Assembly: GCA_903882665.1 (NCBI GenBank)
Contig: CAIRXW010000038.1
Coordinates: 1 to 64,000 of the forward strand
Reading direction: 5' to 3'
From: an uncultured Chlorobiaceae bacterium
Lineage (GTDB): Bacteria; Bacteroidota; Chlorobiia; Chlorobiales; Chlorobiaceae
DNA: 64,000 bases
Part shown: positions 1-8,200 of the stretch, piece after piece
Numbering within the stretch: position 1 is the stretch's first letter
How the letters are laid out: every line of letters starts with the position of its first letter
Notes under the pieces: generated by a model
What the model saw: only the letters and a program-made list of their open reading frames with translations
Told to the model about the DNA's origin: nothing
Databases searched by the model: none
Position numbers and translations under genes: made by a program

Positions 1-74
1 ACCCCTTGAATAGCCTCAAGTGCTACCTTGGCCTTGAAGTCACCGCTGAAATTTTTTCGTGTCCTTTTTGTCAT
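1..74 (-). CDS. IS3-family transposase OrfA, N-terminal part only
   Basis: Reading the minus strand from the ATG at 74 gives MTKRTRKNFSGDFKAKVALE and so on, the typical start of IS3/IS911-type OrfA (HTH_Tnp_1), the small DNA-binding subunit that works with OrfB, or as the fused OrfAB, to move the element. Only 24 codons are in the window; the gene runs off the left edge. A ribosome-binding-like GGGAGCAAG lies just upstream of the ATG. The family is clear from the start sequence; whether the element is intact is unknown. Confidence 0.75.
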   Translation of the reverse strand, partial: MTKRTRKNFSGDFKAKVALEAIQG

Positions 75-134
75 TACTTGCTCCCTTTTGGGGCAAGTTA
101 ACATCTTAAACCGCTGTCTAAAAATCGGGGTCCA
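1..134 (-). mobile_element. Left-over end of an IS3-family insertion sequence (partial)
   Basis: The first 134 bases read on the minus strand as the start of an IS3-family element: a terminal sequence TGGACCCCGATTTTTAGACA (seen as its complement up to base 134), a short leader, a Shine-Dalgarno-like GGGAGCAAG, and the start of an orfA-type transposase. From about base 135 the sequence is the interior of the tail-sheath gene, in frame, so the element sits inside that gene. The rest of the element and its other end lie left of the window, so completeness and target duplication cannot be judged. Confidence 0.75.
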
Positions 135-136
135 CT

Positions 137-979
137 ATAATTGACGCTGATGTGCTCATCATGCGCAATGCCAGTCTCACGGTCACGGAAAACCGTTATG
201 CGGCATCCTATTATCCGAATCTCATAACAACCTATGCTTTCAAATACGATTTCAATAACCTTGCAATCGATACCTATACTCTTGTGGGTGTTGCATCACC
301 CTCTGTTGCCGGATATGCCGCCGGAAAGAAAATGAGCGATCTCGGCAGCGGTTCAGTGCTCTTCACCAAGATATCGGATGCGCTTAAAAAAGAGTACGTT
401 ACTCTTCCGCCGTCGCCAGCCATTGCAGGTCTCTATACTCGTGTGGATACCAATAAGGGTGTTTGGAAAGCACCTGCGAATGAAGTGCTGCTTTCTGTCG
501 TTGAGCCAAATCTTGCCATTTCCAGCCGAGAGCAAGAGAGCCTCAATGTCGATCCGAATTCAGGCAAATCCATCAATGTGATACGCACGTTTCCGGGTTA
601 TGGAACGCTTGTGTGGGGGGCGCGCACGCTCAATGGCAATGACAATGAGTGGCGATATATCAGTGTCCGCCGTTTTTTCATCATGGTTGAAGAGTCGATT
701 AAAAAATCAAGTCAATGGGCTGTTTTTGAGCCAAACGCCATTGATGCGTGGGTAAAAATGCAGGCCATGATCGAGAATTACCTTTTTCAGAAATGGATGG
801 AAGGTGCTCTTGCGGGAGTGAAACCTGAACAGGCTTTTTATGTCAAGGTTGGTCTGGGTAAAACCATGACCTCTCTCGACATTCTTGAGGGACGAATGAA
901 TGTCGAGATCGGGTTGGCAGTGGCGCGCCCGGCGGAATTCATTGTTCTGAAGTTTTCGCAGATGGTGCAGCAGTCATGA
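137..979 (+). pseudogene. eCIS contractile tail sheath protein, 5'-truncated by an IS element
   Basis: The frame is open from the IS end and carries the C-terminal half or so of a contractile tail sheath (Afp2-4/Pvc2-4 type): the region around residues 145-200 with GYGTLVWGARTL, then DNEWRYISVRRFF and a following stretch with VFEPN is the sheath C-terminal hallmark, and the end resembles other sheaths that close on the inner tube. The first codons in frame (I-I-D-A-D-V-L-I-M) are sheath interior rather than a true start, so the GTG at 152 and ATG at 161 are not convincing starts. The N-terminal handshake domain lies beyond the IS or is lost. Sheath contraction drives the tube through the target membrane, so loss would disable the particle unless another sheath copy exists. 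The tube genes follow directly. Confidence 0.8.
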
Positions 980-1029
980 TTACGGTTTGCATGTCAATAT
1001 TTTATAACATTTAACATGGGCATACGATA

Positions 1030-1473
1030 ATGGCAACATATCCAATTCCGGTTTTCCATTTCAAGGTTTCATTTCTTGATGAGAGCGGTCAGGACATCGG
1101 TTTTTCGGATGTTTCCGGACTTACACAGGAGCTTCAGGCAATTGAATATCGCGACGGACTGATGCCGGGCACGACACTTCCTTTGAAACGGCCCGGCCTG
1201 AAAAAAGCCAACAATATTTCGCTGAAACGCGGGATTGTCGAAAAAAATAACGACTTGTTTAACTGGTTCAATAACAACGGTACTCCGAACGTTAAGCGTC
1301 ACACCCTGCTGATTTCCCTGTTAAATGATGACGGGAATCCGGTCATGGTCTGGACTGTTTTAAATGCTTGGCCTGTCAAATGCGAGGGACCGGGCCTCAA
1401 GGCAACCGGCAACGAAATCGCCATTGAGTCAGTTGAACTGGTGCATGAAGGCATTTCTGTCCAAACGCCATAG
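1030..1473 (+). CDS. eCIS inner tube protein (T4 gp19-like), copy 1
   Basis: A 147-residue protein of the phage tail tube family (T4_gp19-like; Afp1/Afp5, Pvc1/Pvc5). It would stack as hexamer rings to form the rigid tube inside the sheath. Features seen: N-terminal IPVFHFKVSF strand, the middle LKRPGLKKANNISLKRGI stretch typical of the family, and the usual C-terminal run containing ATGNEIAIESVELVHEG. It lies 50 bases after the sheath and 3 bases before a second tube gene, consistent with one operon. Length is normal for the family. Which Afp paralogue it corresponds to cannot be decided from sequence alone. Confidence 0.88.
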   Translation: MATYPIPVFHFKVSFLDESGQDIGFSDVSGLTQELQAIEYRDGLMPGTTLPLKRPGLKKANNISLKRGIVEKNNDLFNWFNNNGTPNVKRHTLLISLLNDDGNPVMVWTVLNAWPVKCEGPGLKATGNEIAIESVELVHEGISVQTP

Positions 1474-1476
1474 CCG

Positions 1477-1944
1477 ATGCCATCATATTATCCACCGACA
1501 GGTTTTCACTTCAAGGTCGAGTTTATCGGTGTCGAGGGAATGGATAGCGATACTGAACATCGATTTCAGGAGGTAGGCGGGCTCTCGTTCGAGATCGAGA
1601 CGGAGGAGTTGCGTGAAGGCGGTGAAAATCGTTTTACCTATAAACTGCCTAAACGAGTGAAATACCCAAATTTGACCTTGAAAAGAGGATTATTGCAAGG
1701 GACAGCAATTCTTGATTGGTTTTCTTCAGCGATGAGTACCTGGTTCACGGTTCCGGTCTATGACTTTAAACCAAAAGATGTGATGATTACCCTGATGGAT
1801 GAAGCGGGCCAGCCTGCAGCGATCTGGAATGTCGTGCAGGCATATCCGTTGAAGTGGTCGGTATCGGATTTCAAGGCCACAGACAACGCAATTGCCATTG
1901 AATCCATGGAACTTGCCTATCAATATTTTGAACGAAAACTTTGA
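1477..1944 (+). CDS. eCIS inner tube protein (T4 gp19-like), copy 2
   Basis: A 155-residue second tube-family protein. It shares with its upstream neighbour the early FHFKVEF strand, a VGGLSFEIE segment, the middle KYPNLTLKRGLL motif and the C-terminal KATDNAIAIESMELAYQ. The acidic EELREGGEN segment and the ending YFERKL resemble the tube-initiator paralogue (Afp5/Pvc5 type) that contacts the baseplate hub, but that assignment is inference. The ATG follows the previous stop by three bases, so the two genes are probably translationally coupled. eCIS loci normally hold two or more tube paralogues, so this arrangement is expected. Confidence 0.88.
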   Translation: MPSYYPPTGFHFKVEFIGVEGMDSDTEHRFQEVGGLSFEIETEELREGGENRFTYKLPKRVKYPNLTLKRGLLQGTAILDWFSSAMSTWFTVPVYDFKPKDVMITLMDEAGQPAAIWNVVQAYPLKWSVSDFKATDNAIAIESMELAYQYFERKL

Positions 1945-1949
1945 CTCTC

Positions 1950-2117
1950 ATGCCAGTCCAGATTAACGAAGTGATCATTCGTACCGTTGTTGATACTCAG
2001 CCATCTTCCTCTTCTCAAGGACAGAATGCTGGTGTTTCGTCTGGTAATAGCACAAGTTCAGAAGAAAATATTCTCGAACAGTTACTGGAAATCATTCAAG
2101 AAAGCAAAGAACGATAA
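1950..2117 (+). CDS. DUF5908-type small eCIS protein
   Basis: A 55-residue ORF starting MPVQINEVIIRTVVD, followed by a Ser/Gly/Asn-rich linker (residues about 17-37) and an amphipathic acidic helix ending IIQESKER. The start pattern and the place between tube and LysM-adaptor genes match the DUF5908 family of small proteins found in eCIS loci, possibly the counterpart of Afp6/Pvc6. Its molecular role is not known to me. The start lies five bases after the tube stop, and its TAA stop overlaps by one base the ATG of the next gene, which supports real translation within the operon. Confidence 0.75.
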   Translation: MPVQINEVIIRTVVDTQPSSSSQGQNAGVSSGNSTSSEENILEQLLEIIQESKER

Positions 2118-2800
2118 TGGATACCCAAAGCGCAATAAAACTGCCGTTTAATCTCAAAATCATCCAGACTGATGAGAAGGGCATTCCGAAGCTCGCTGTG
2201 CCATTTATTGCCATGTTCAATCCTGAACAGTTAGCAATTCATGAAGATGTATCGTGGTGCAAGGTTGTCCCAAAGGGAAAAATAAGTGCCGACGCTAAAT
2301 ATGTCAATATCAAGCCTCGAACATTTACAATCGAATTGACAATTGACGGAACGGGCGTAAATACCAATGGTGTAAAGATACCGGTCACCGTTCAGGTTGC
2401 CCTTTTCAGGGCAGTGACAACGAACCTGCTCGGCGATATCCATCGTCCGCCCTATTTGATGGTACAATATGGAACCTTCATCAGTACCTGTGTTCTGGAT
2501 TCCTCAGATGTAACCTATACGATGTTCGATATGTTCGGGTTACCGATACGCGCTAAAATTTCCGCAAAGTTCACCGAGCGGATTGTCGATGGATTGAGTG
2601 ACGTTTTGGGCATGCTCTCTTCACCCGATTTGACGCACCGGGTACAGGTGAAAGAGGGGGATATTTTGCCGCTGCTGACCTATAAAACCTATAACAATCA
2701 GAACTACTACCTGCAAGTCGCCAGGGTCAACAAGTTAAAGAACTTCAGGAAATTAAAAGCCGGTTCGACACTGATTTTTCCACCGTTGTCGAAAACGTAA
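2117..2800 (+). CDS. eCIS tube/spike adaptor with C-terminal LysM (Afp7/Pvc7-like)
   Basis: A 227-residue protein with an N-terminal CIS tube-like domain (about residues 1-165; note the FIAMFNPEQLAIHEDV segment, typical of this family's FNPxxL motif) and a C-terminal LysM-like module (about 170-226) ending in LKAGSTLIFPP, the usual end of a LysM repeat. In Afp/PVC particles the corresponding protein joins the tube to the VgrG-type spike. The ATG overlaps the stop of the DUF5908 gene by one base and VgrG follows after 22 bases, matching the standard order. Length is typical. Confidence 0.85.
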   Translation: MDTQSAIKLPFNLKIIQTDEKGIPKLAVPFIAMFNPEQLAIHEDVSWCKVVPKGKISADAKYVNIKPRTFTIELTIDGTGVNTNGVKIPVTVQVALFRAVTTNLLGDIHRPPYLMVQYGTFISTCVLDSSDVTYTMFDMFGLPIRAKISAKFTERIVDGLSDVLGMLSSPDLTHRVQVKEGDILPLLTYKTYNNQNYYLQVARVNKLKNFRKLKAGSTLIFPPLSKT

Positions 2801-2822
2801 TGAATTAAACAATTTACGCCCA

Positions 2823-4463
2823 ATGAGTTTAAGCAGCTTGCCACCAGGATCGGAAGATGCGACGGATGTCGTAAGCCAGATAATACTGGTAAACGGTGAG
2901 CCGTTGAATAATGAGATCGGGATATCGCATATCGTTGTTAACAAGAGCTTCAACAAAGTGGCGTCTGCAAAACTGGTGTTTCTTGATGGTTCCGTATCTA
3001 ACCGGGACTTTCCTCTCAGTAACGAAAACACCTTAAAGCCAGGTAACGACATAACCATCCAGCTTGGCTACCACGGCGAAGTCGAAACTGTCTTCAGTGG
3101 AATTATTGTCCGACATGCGCTGAAAGCAAGACAACAAGCTTCTTCTGTGCTTGTGATCGAGGCAAAGGATAACGCGATCAAGCTGACTGGTGCGCGAAAA
3201 AGCGCTTACTTTATCAATAAAACTGATAGCGATGTTTTTACCGAGCTTGCTGGCGAACTTCAAACGGATATCGAAGAAACGACCCTTGTGCATAAACAAC
3301 TTGTGCAATTCGATTCGACTGATTGGGATTTCATCTGCACCCGAGCTGAAGCAAACGGTATGCTGGTTCTGACCGATGACAGCATGCTGGTCATAAAAAA
3401 ACCGTCAACGGATGGGGCTCCGGTGCTCAACGCCACCTATGGAGCCAATATCCTGGAATTTGAAGCGGAAATGGATGCCCGCAGGCAGGCACAGCAGATC
3501 ATGAGCCATTCATGGGACTATACCCGGCAGCAGCTTGAACAATCGGATTCCGGGACAGCAAGTTTTTCGGAGAATGGCAATCTCTCTTCAGAGGATCTTG
3601 CCACCGTTATGGGCAAGCAGATTTCACTTGCTCACCCTGGTCATTTGACGCAAGATCAGTTGCAGGATTGGTCGAATGCCTCTGCTCTTCGCAACCAGCT
3701 CTCGAAAGTAGTCGGCAGGGTACGAATTGAGGGCAAGGCGTCAATCAAGCCTGGTGTGATAATTACGCTCGATGGTGTAGGGGATCGGTTTAACGGCAAT
3801 GTGTTTGTCACCGGCGTCCTGCACACTTTTGACGGCAACTGGCTGACGGATGTACAATTTGGATGGAAGGATGACTGGTTCTACAACAAAGAGAAGGTCA
3901 TGGATAAACCGGCATCCGGTTTACTGCCGGGAATCAACGGTTTGCAGATCGGTACGGTGCTTGATACCGAGGACACCGAAGAGGGTGGTCAGTACCGGGT
4001 CAAGGTGCATATACCGACGATAACCTCAGGAAATGAAGGATTCTGGGCGCGTGTCGCGTCTCTTGATGCCGGACCCGGTCGGGGGGTCTATTTCCGTCCG
4101 CAGCCGAATGATGAAGTTGTGCTTGGTTTTCTTGGTGACGATCCGCGTGAACCGGTTATTCTGGGCTACCTGCATAGTAAAAGCAGTAATCAGTCACCTC
4201 TTCCCGAACAGGATGGCCAGCAACAATTTGGCTTTGTGACAAAAGAGGGACTCAAACTGATTTTTGATGATTCCAGCAAGAAGATGAGTCTCATTGTTTC
4301 GGCAGACTCCGGCGAGAAATCAATTGTCATCAATGACAGTTCCGGAGCCATGGAATTGAAAGATGAAAATCAAAACAGCATCAAGATGAGTTCGCAGGGA
4401 ATTACCATTCAATCGGCATCCGGGATCGTCACCATCAAAGGCGCACAGGTTATGATCAATTGA
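2823..4463 (+). CDS. eCIS central spike protein, VgrG-like (Afp8/Pvc8-like)
   Basis: A 546-residue VgrG/gp27-gp5-type spike. Residues about 25-340 are the gp27-like hub domain (ITIQLGYHGEVETVFSGII region), about 370-455 the gp5-like OB-fold (GINGLQIGTVLD; VKVHIPT; FWARVASLDAG; GVYFRPQPNDEVVLGFLGDDPREPVILG), and the C-terminus has the beta-helix needle repeats (ELKDENQNSIKMSSQGITIQ). It trimerises at the tip of the tube and carries the PAAR cap encoded next. The closing segment VTIKGAQVMIN is typical of VgrG ends. No extra effector domain is fused. Confidence 0.92.
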   Translation: MSLSSLPPGSEDATDVVSQIILVNGEPLNNEIGISHIVVNKSFNKVASAKLVFLDGSVSNRDFPLSNENTLKPGNDITIQLGYHGEVETVFSGIIVRHALKARQQASSVLVIEAKDNAIKLTGARKSAYFINKTDSDVFTELAGELQTDIEETTLVHKQLVQFDSTDWDFICTRAEANGMLVLTDDSMLVIKKPSTDGAPVLNATYGANILEFEAEMDARRQAQQIMSHSWDYTRQQLEQSDSGTASFSENGNLSSEDLATVMGKQISLAHPGHLTQDQLQDWSNASALRNQLSKVVGRVRIEGKASIKPGVIITLDGVGDRFNGNVFVTGVLHTFDGNWLTDVQFGWKDDWFYNKEKVMDKPASGLLPGINGLQIGTVLDTEDTEEGGQYRVKVHIPTITSGNEGFWARVASLDAGPGRGVYFRPQPNDEVVLGFLGDDPREPVILGYLHSKSSNQSPLPEQDGQQQFGFVTKEGLKLIFDDSSKKMSLIVSADSGEKSIVINDSSGAMELKDENQNSIKMSSQGITIQSASGIVTIKGAQVMIN

Positions 4464-4532
4464 TGCTTGCCATAAACTAAAGCCTTTCTGTGCAGGAAAC
4501 AACAAGATACATGAACAAAAAGGGGATTATTT

Positions 4533-4826
4533 ATGCCAGCAGCAGCACGAATATCTGACAATCATCTTTGCCCGATGGCCAATCCAAACGGCACACCTCA
4601 TACCGGTGGCCCGATCATGCCGCCGGGCGTACCAACGGTGCTTATCGGCGGACAACCGGCGGCAACCCTGGGAAACATGTGCACCTGCGCAGGACCGCCC
4701 GACAGTATCATCATGGGTTCGGCAACAGTGTTGATCGGTGGGCAACCGGCCGCAAGACAGGGCGATTCCACTGCGCATGGCGGAAGCATTATGGCCGGAT
4801 GTCCCACAGTCATGATCGGCGGATAA
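4533..4826 (+). CDS. PAAR-domain spike tip protein
   Basis: A 97-residue stand-alone PAAR protein. It contains two PTVLIGGQPAA-type repeats (around residues 33-44 and again near 66-75), His/Cys residues suited to a metal-binding tip (H11, C13, C49, C51, H82, C90), and the C-terminal GCPTVMIGG closing strand. PAAR proteins cap the VgrG trimer and sharpen the tip. An AAGGGG ribosome-binding sequence lies ten bases or so before the ATG. No toxin domain is attached, so this is a plain cap; it falls between vgrG-like and gp25-like genes as in Afp/PVC loci. Confidence 0.93.
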   Translation: MPAAARISDNHLCPMANPNGTPHTGGPIMPPGVPTVLIGGQPAATLGNMCTCAGPPDSIIMGSATVLIGGQPAARQGDSTAHGGSIMAGCPTVMIGG

Positions 4827-4867
4827 CGAGGCGATATTATTAACTTTTTTTACAAGGCATCAAACCT

Positions 4868-5284
4868 ATGGAACAGAAAGATCGCTCATTTTTAGGCATC
4901 GGCTGGAGCTTTCCACCTGCTTTTCGCCGCGAATGGTATGGCGTCGAGATGCTGGTTGAGGAAGAGGATGTCAGCAGCAGCCTGCAGATTATCCTGTCAA
5001 CCCTTACCGGTGAACGGGTCATGCTGCCTTCGTTCGGCGCGAATCTGCTGCCGTATCTTTTCGATACCATGAATGTACAGAACCGTACCTTGATTGAAAA
5101 AATCGTCCGCGAAGCGCTCATGTTTCATGAACCCCGCATTATTGTTGACGAGATCATTTCAACTCCGGAACAGGAGACAGGCATTCTCCAGATTGATATA
5201 TCGTACACAATTATAGCTACCAATACGCGATACAACTACGTATTTCCGTTCTATTTCAATGAAGCTACGAACATCAGCATATGA
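4868..5284 (+). CDS. eCIS baseplate protein, GPW/gp25 family (Afp9/Pvc9-like)
   Basis: A 138-residue member of the gp25/lysozyme-like baseplate family. The core runs from residue ~35 (SSSLQIILSTLTGERVMLPSFG) through the conserved RTLIEKIVREAL and EPRI segments. It forms part of the inner baseplate wedge and nucleates the sheath. The stop overlaps the ATG of the following J-like baseplate gene (ATGA), indicating translational coupling. Length and motifs are normal for the family. Confidence 0.9.
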   Translation: MEQKDRSFLGIGWSFPPAFRREWYGVEMLVEEEDVSSSLQIILSTLTGERVMLPSFGANLLPYLFDTMNVQNRTLIEKIVREALMFHEPRIIVDEIISTPEQETGILQIDISYTIIATNTRYNYVFPFYFNEATNISI

Positions 5285-8200
5285 AGAACTGTAATTGCCT
5301 CTCTGAAATGCCGCGTGATGGTTCCGGCCAGCTTGGGCGCTATTTGAAAGCACTTGATCCGACCTATGTGCAAATTGACTGTCGAAGTATGGAAGATCTG
5401 CTGGTTTTTGCCAAGCGCTATGCGGCACAAATACGCTTTTATGATCTGCCGGAGAGTAATATTCAAGAGACAACTGAAGCATCAAAAGTCAGTTGGTACG
5501 AATTTTTCCGCCGTGATATGGCCGTCATTGCCGCATCCATTTCGGTTGTCGATCTTGCAAAGCTGAAGCAGGATTATGACCAGAATCGAGAAGTTCTTGA
5601 AGCGAATCCGAATGCCACAACACTGAATGACCTTTTCGATCCGATCCTGTTGATGGTTGTGCAAATTGATCACTGGTATTCCCTTGCCATTCCGGAGAAC
5701 CCCCTGCATACCGATCTCGACCTCGCGATCAATTCAACGCTCTGTGAGCAGGTCAGGAAGATTATCGCATACGAAGAGGGATACAAATCTATTGATCCAA
5801 AGCACCCGCTGCATCTTGATTTTTCGGCAATCGATAACAGCAGCCTCTGGGGGCTCGATGAAACGATTGATCCGGATCCTTCAATTTATGAAGGAACAGC
5901 CCTCGGCGACAGGATTCGATTTGCTGCGCTGTATATCGACGACATTTTTCATACCTTCTACGGTTTTATGACTGATCTTGTCGAAGTGAAGGCGACAGGA
6001 TACATGCACTTCGCACTTGAATCATATCCCTCGCACCAGCCTCACATGGCGCTTTTCATTACCTTCCTCGAGCTCTTCCGGCTTACACAAGAGCAGATGA
6101 ACGGGCTGACCGGGCGAATGCTTGACTTTTACTATCAGGATGTTCTCCGCCTTGCACCCAAACCATCCATAGCGGATCGTGTGCATATCGTCTTCGAACT
6201 GGCAAAAGATGTCACGGGCTATGACCTTGCACAAGCTACTGCGCTCAAGGCAGGAAAGGATGGATCAGGCAAAGAGCAGATCTACATCACCGAAACAGAC
6301 CTTGTCATCAATCAGGCAAAAGTCAGGGAACTGAAAACAGTCTTTGTTCAGAAGAGTGCCGCCCCAGTTTCGACATCGGCAACGATTGAGTCGATATATG
6401 CCCGCCCGGTAGCGAATTCATATGATGGATTTGGTGAAAAGAGCACCGACCCGAGTGGCAAATGGCCGACATTTGGCAAAGGAACTCCGGGTTTAAAAAA
6501 AGCGAAGAACATCTGCCAGAAAATCGAGCAGGAAATCGAAAGTGCATCACGCAAAGACCAGGCTCAGATAGGGTTTGCCATTGCCTCGCCGCAATTATTG
6601 TTGCAGGGTGGTAACCGACTGATTATCTGGCGCATTAATGGACTGAAAGAGCTTCTGTATGATTCTGAACAAGCTGTTTCATTTGATCTTGACATCTGGC
6701 TTACCGGCAAGAATGGGTGGCTGAAGATTGCTGACGAACTGGATGAAACGGAATACACCAAGCTCATTCAGGTGGAGAGGTTCGGGATTTTCGATCCGAC
6801 GCTTGCAGCAAAATCAGGCTACTACGTTGATCTCAATAGTGAGAGCATCCGCATCTTTTTACCAATGGTTGAAACTGCTATTGTACCTTTCAATGCAAAG
6901 GTACACACCGGGTATCCCTATACTACAAGCTATCCGGTTGCGCAACTTATGCTTGCTCCTCACTTGGGTATTAACTATTCCACATTCCAGAGGCTTGGTC
7001 TTAGAGGACAAGCAGTAGCTACAATAGTCGGCTCCATTATAATACCACCGACAGAAGTTAATGATCAAGATAAGATTGACTTTAATAAACTCTTTGCCAA
7101 ATTCCTCGCACAGGGAGATACTCTTGATGGTTTAAAAACGCTCGTTCTGCAGAACGACGCAGGCGCTATTGATGCGAACAAGCCATTCGATCCCTACACA
7201 ACTTACCCAAGCAAAGGGAAATCCTTTTATATCGGGAGCGCAGAGATTTTTAACAAGCCACTGAAAATCCTGGCAGTTAATATCAAGAAAACTCAAGATA
7301 GTGAGGATTCCGGTTCAAGCATTGAGTCGATAGAACAAAGGCCAGAATATAGTGTCAGCGTTTTGACTAATAAGCGTTGGGATCGTCTTTCGAATAATCA
7401 AGGCACAAGCTTCTCCAGATTGCAGCTTATGCAGAATATCTTGATGCATGCGTATTATAGCAACGGGATACGACCGATCATAGATGCAAAACCATTTATG
7501 ATCGACCGTATTCCGATCTTACCGGTCACAGAATTACAGTCGCAAACAGTCAAGGGGTTTATCAGGATCACAAACATGATTCCGGTAAGCGAAAGCGATA
7601 ATGTATCTTTTGAACAGTCAAATCAAAGCCTGGCACAAGAGTTGCAGATCAAGGAAATCTCTGTCAGTTATTTATCTGTACTCACCAAGCTTGATCCGGC
7701 CATCGACCAGTTCTTCCACGTCTACCCCTTTGGTGTAACGGAAGTCGTCATTCCGGTAATAAAAGATATTGCATCCTGGTTAGTTCTGGGCCCGATCTAT
7801 AATACTCCACCCGAAAAACCTACTGCAGAAGCACCCGAAGAAGCATACGCAAAAGATATTATCCTTGACATAGAGAATAACAGTTCCTTTTTTACGAAAA
7901 TCAAAAAACCAGATTTTGCACCAAAAAAAACGGATACAGAAATTTATGGTTTTAACGGTGGGGTATTTACTCGTCAAGAGCTCAAGTGGCGTGTGATGAG
8001 CTTCACCCGTTTAGACTCAGACAACATCCAGACCATAAAGGATAATATTCACAAGGATCTGGCTGCAGTCGGCGAGTCAAGCAGACTAGCCGACAATATC
8101 TTCTACGGAAAGCATCATGCTTTGGCATTCTTTCTGGTCTATATTGTCTCGCCCGAATCCAGAAAAACCACTCTCTGCGTCCGAAGCGACGATTCTATTC

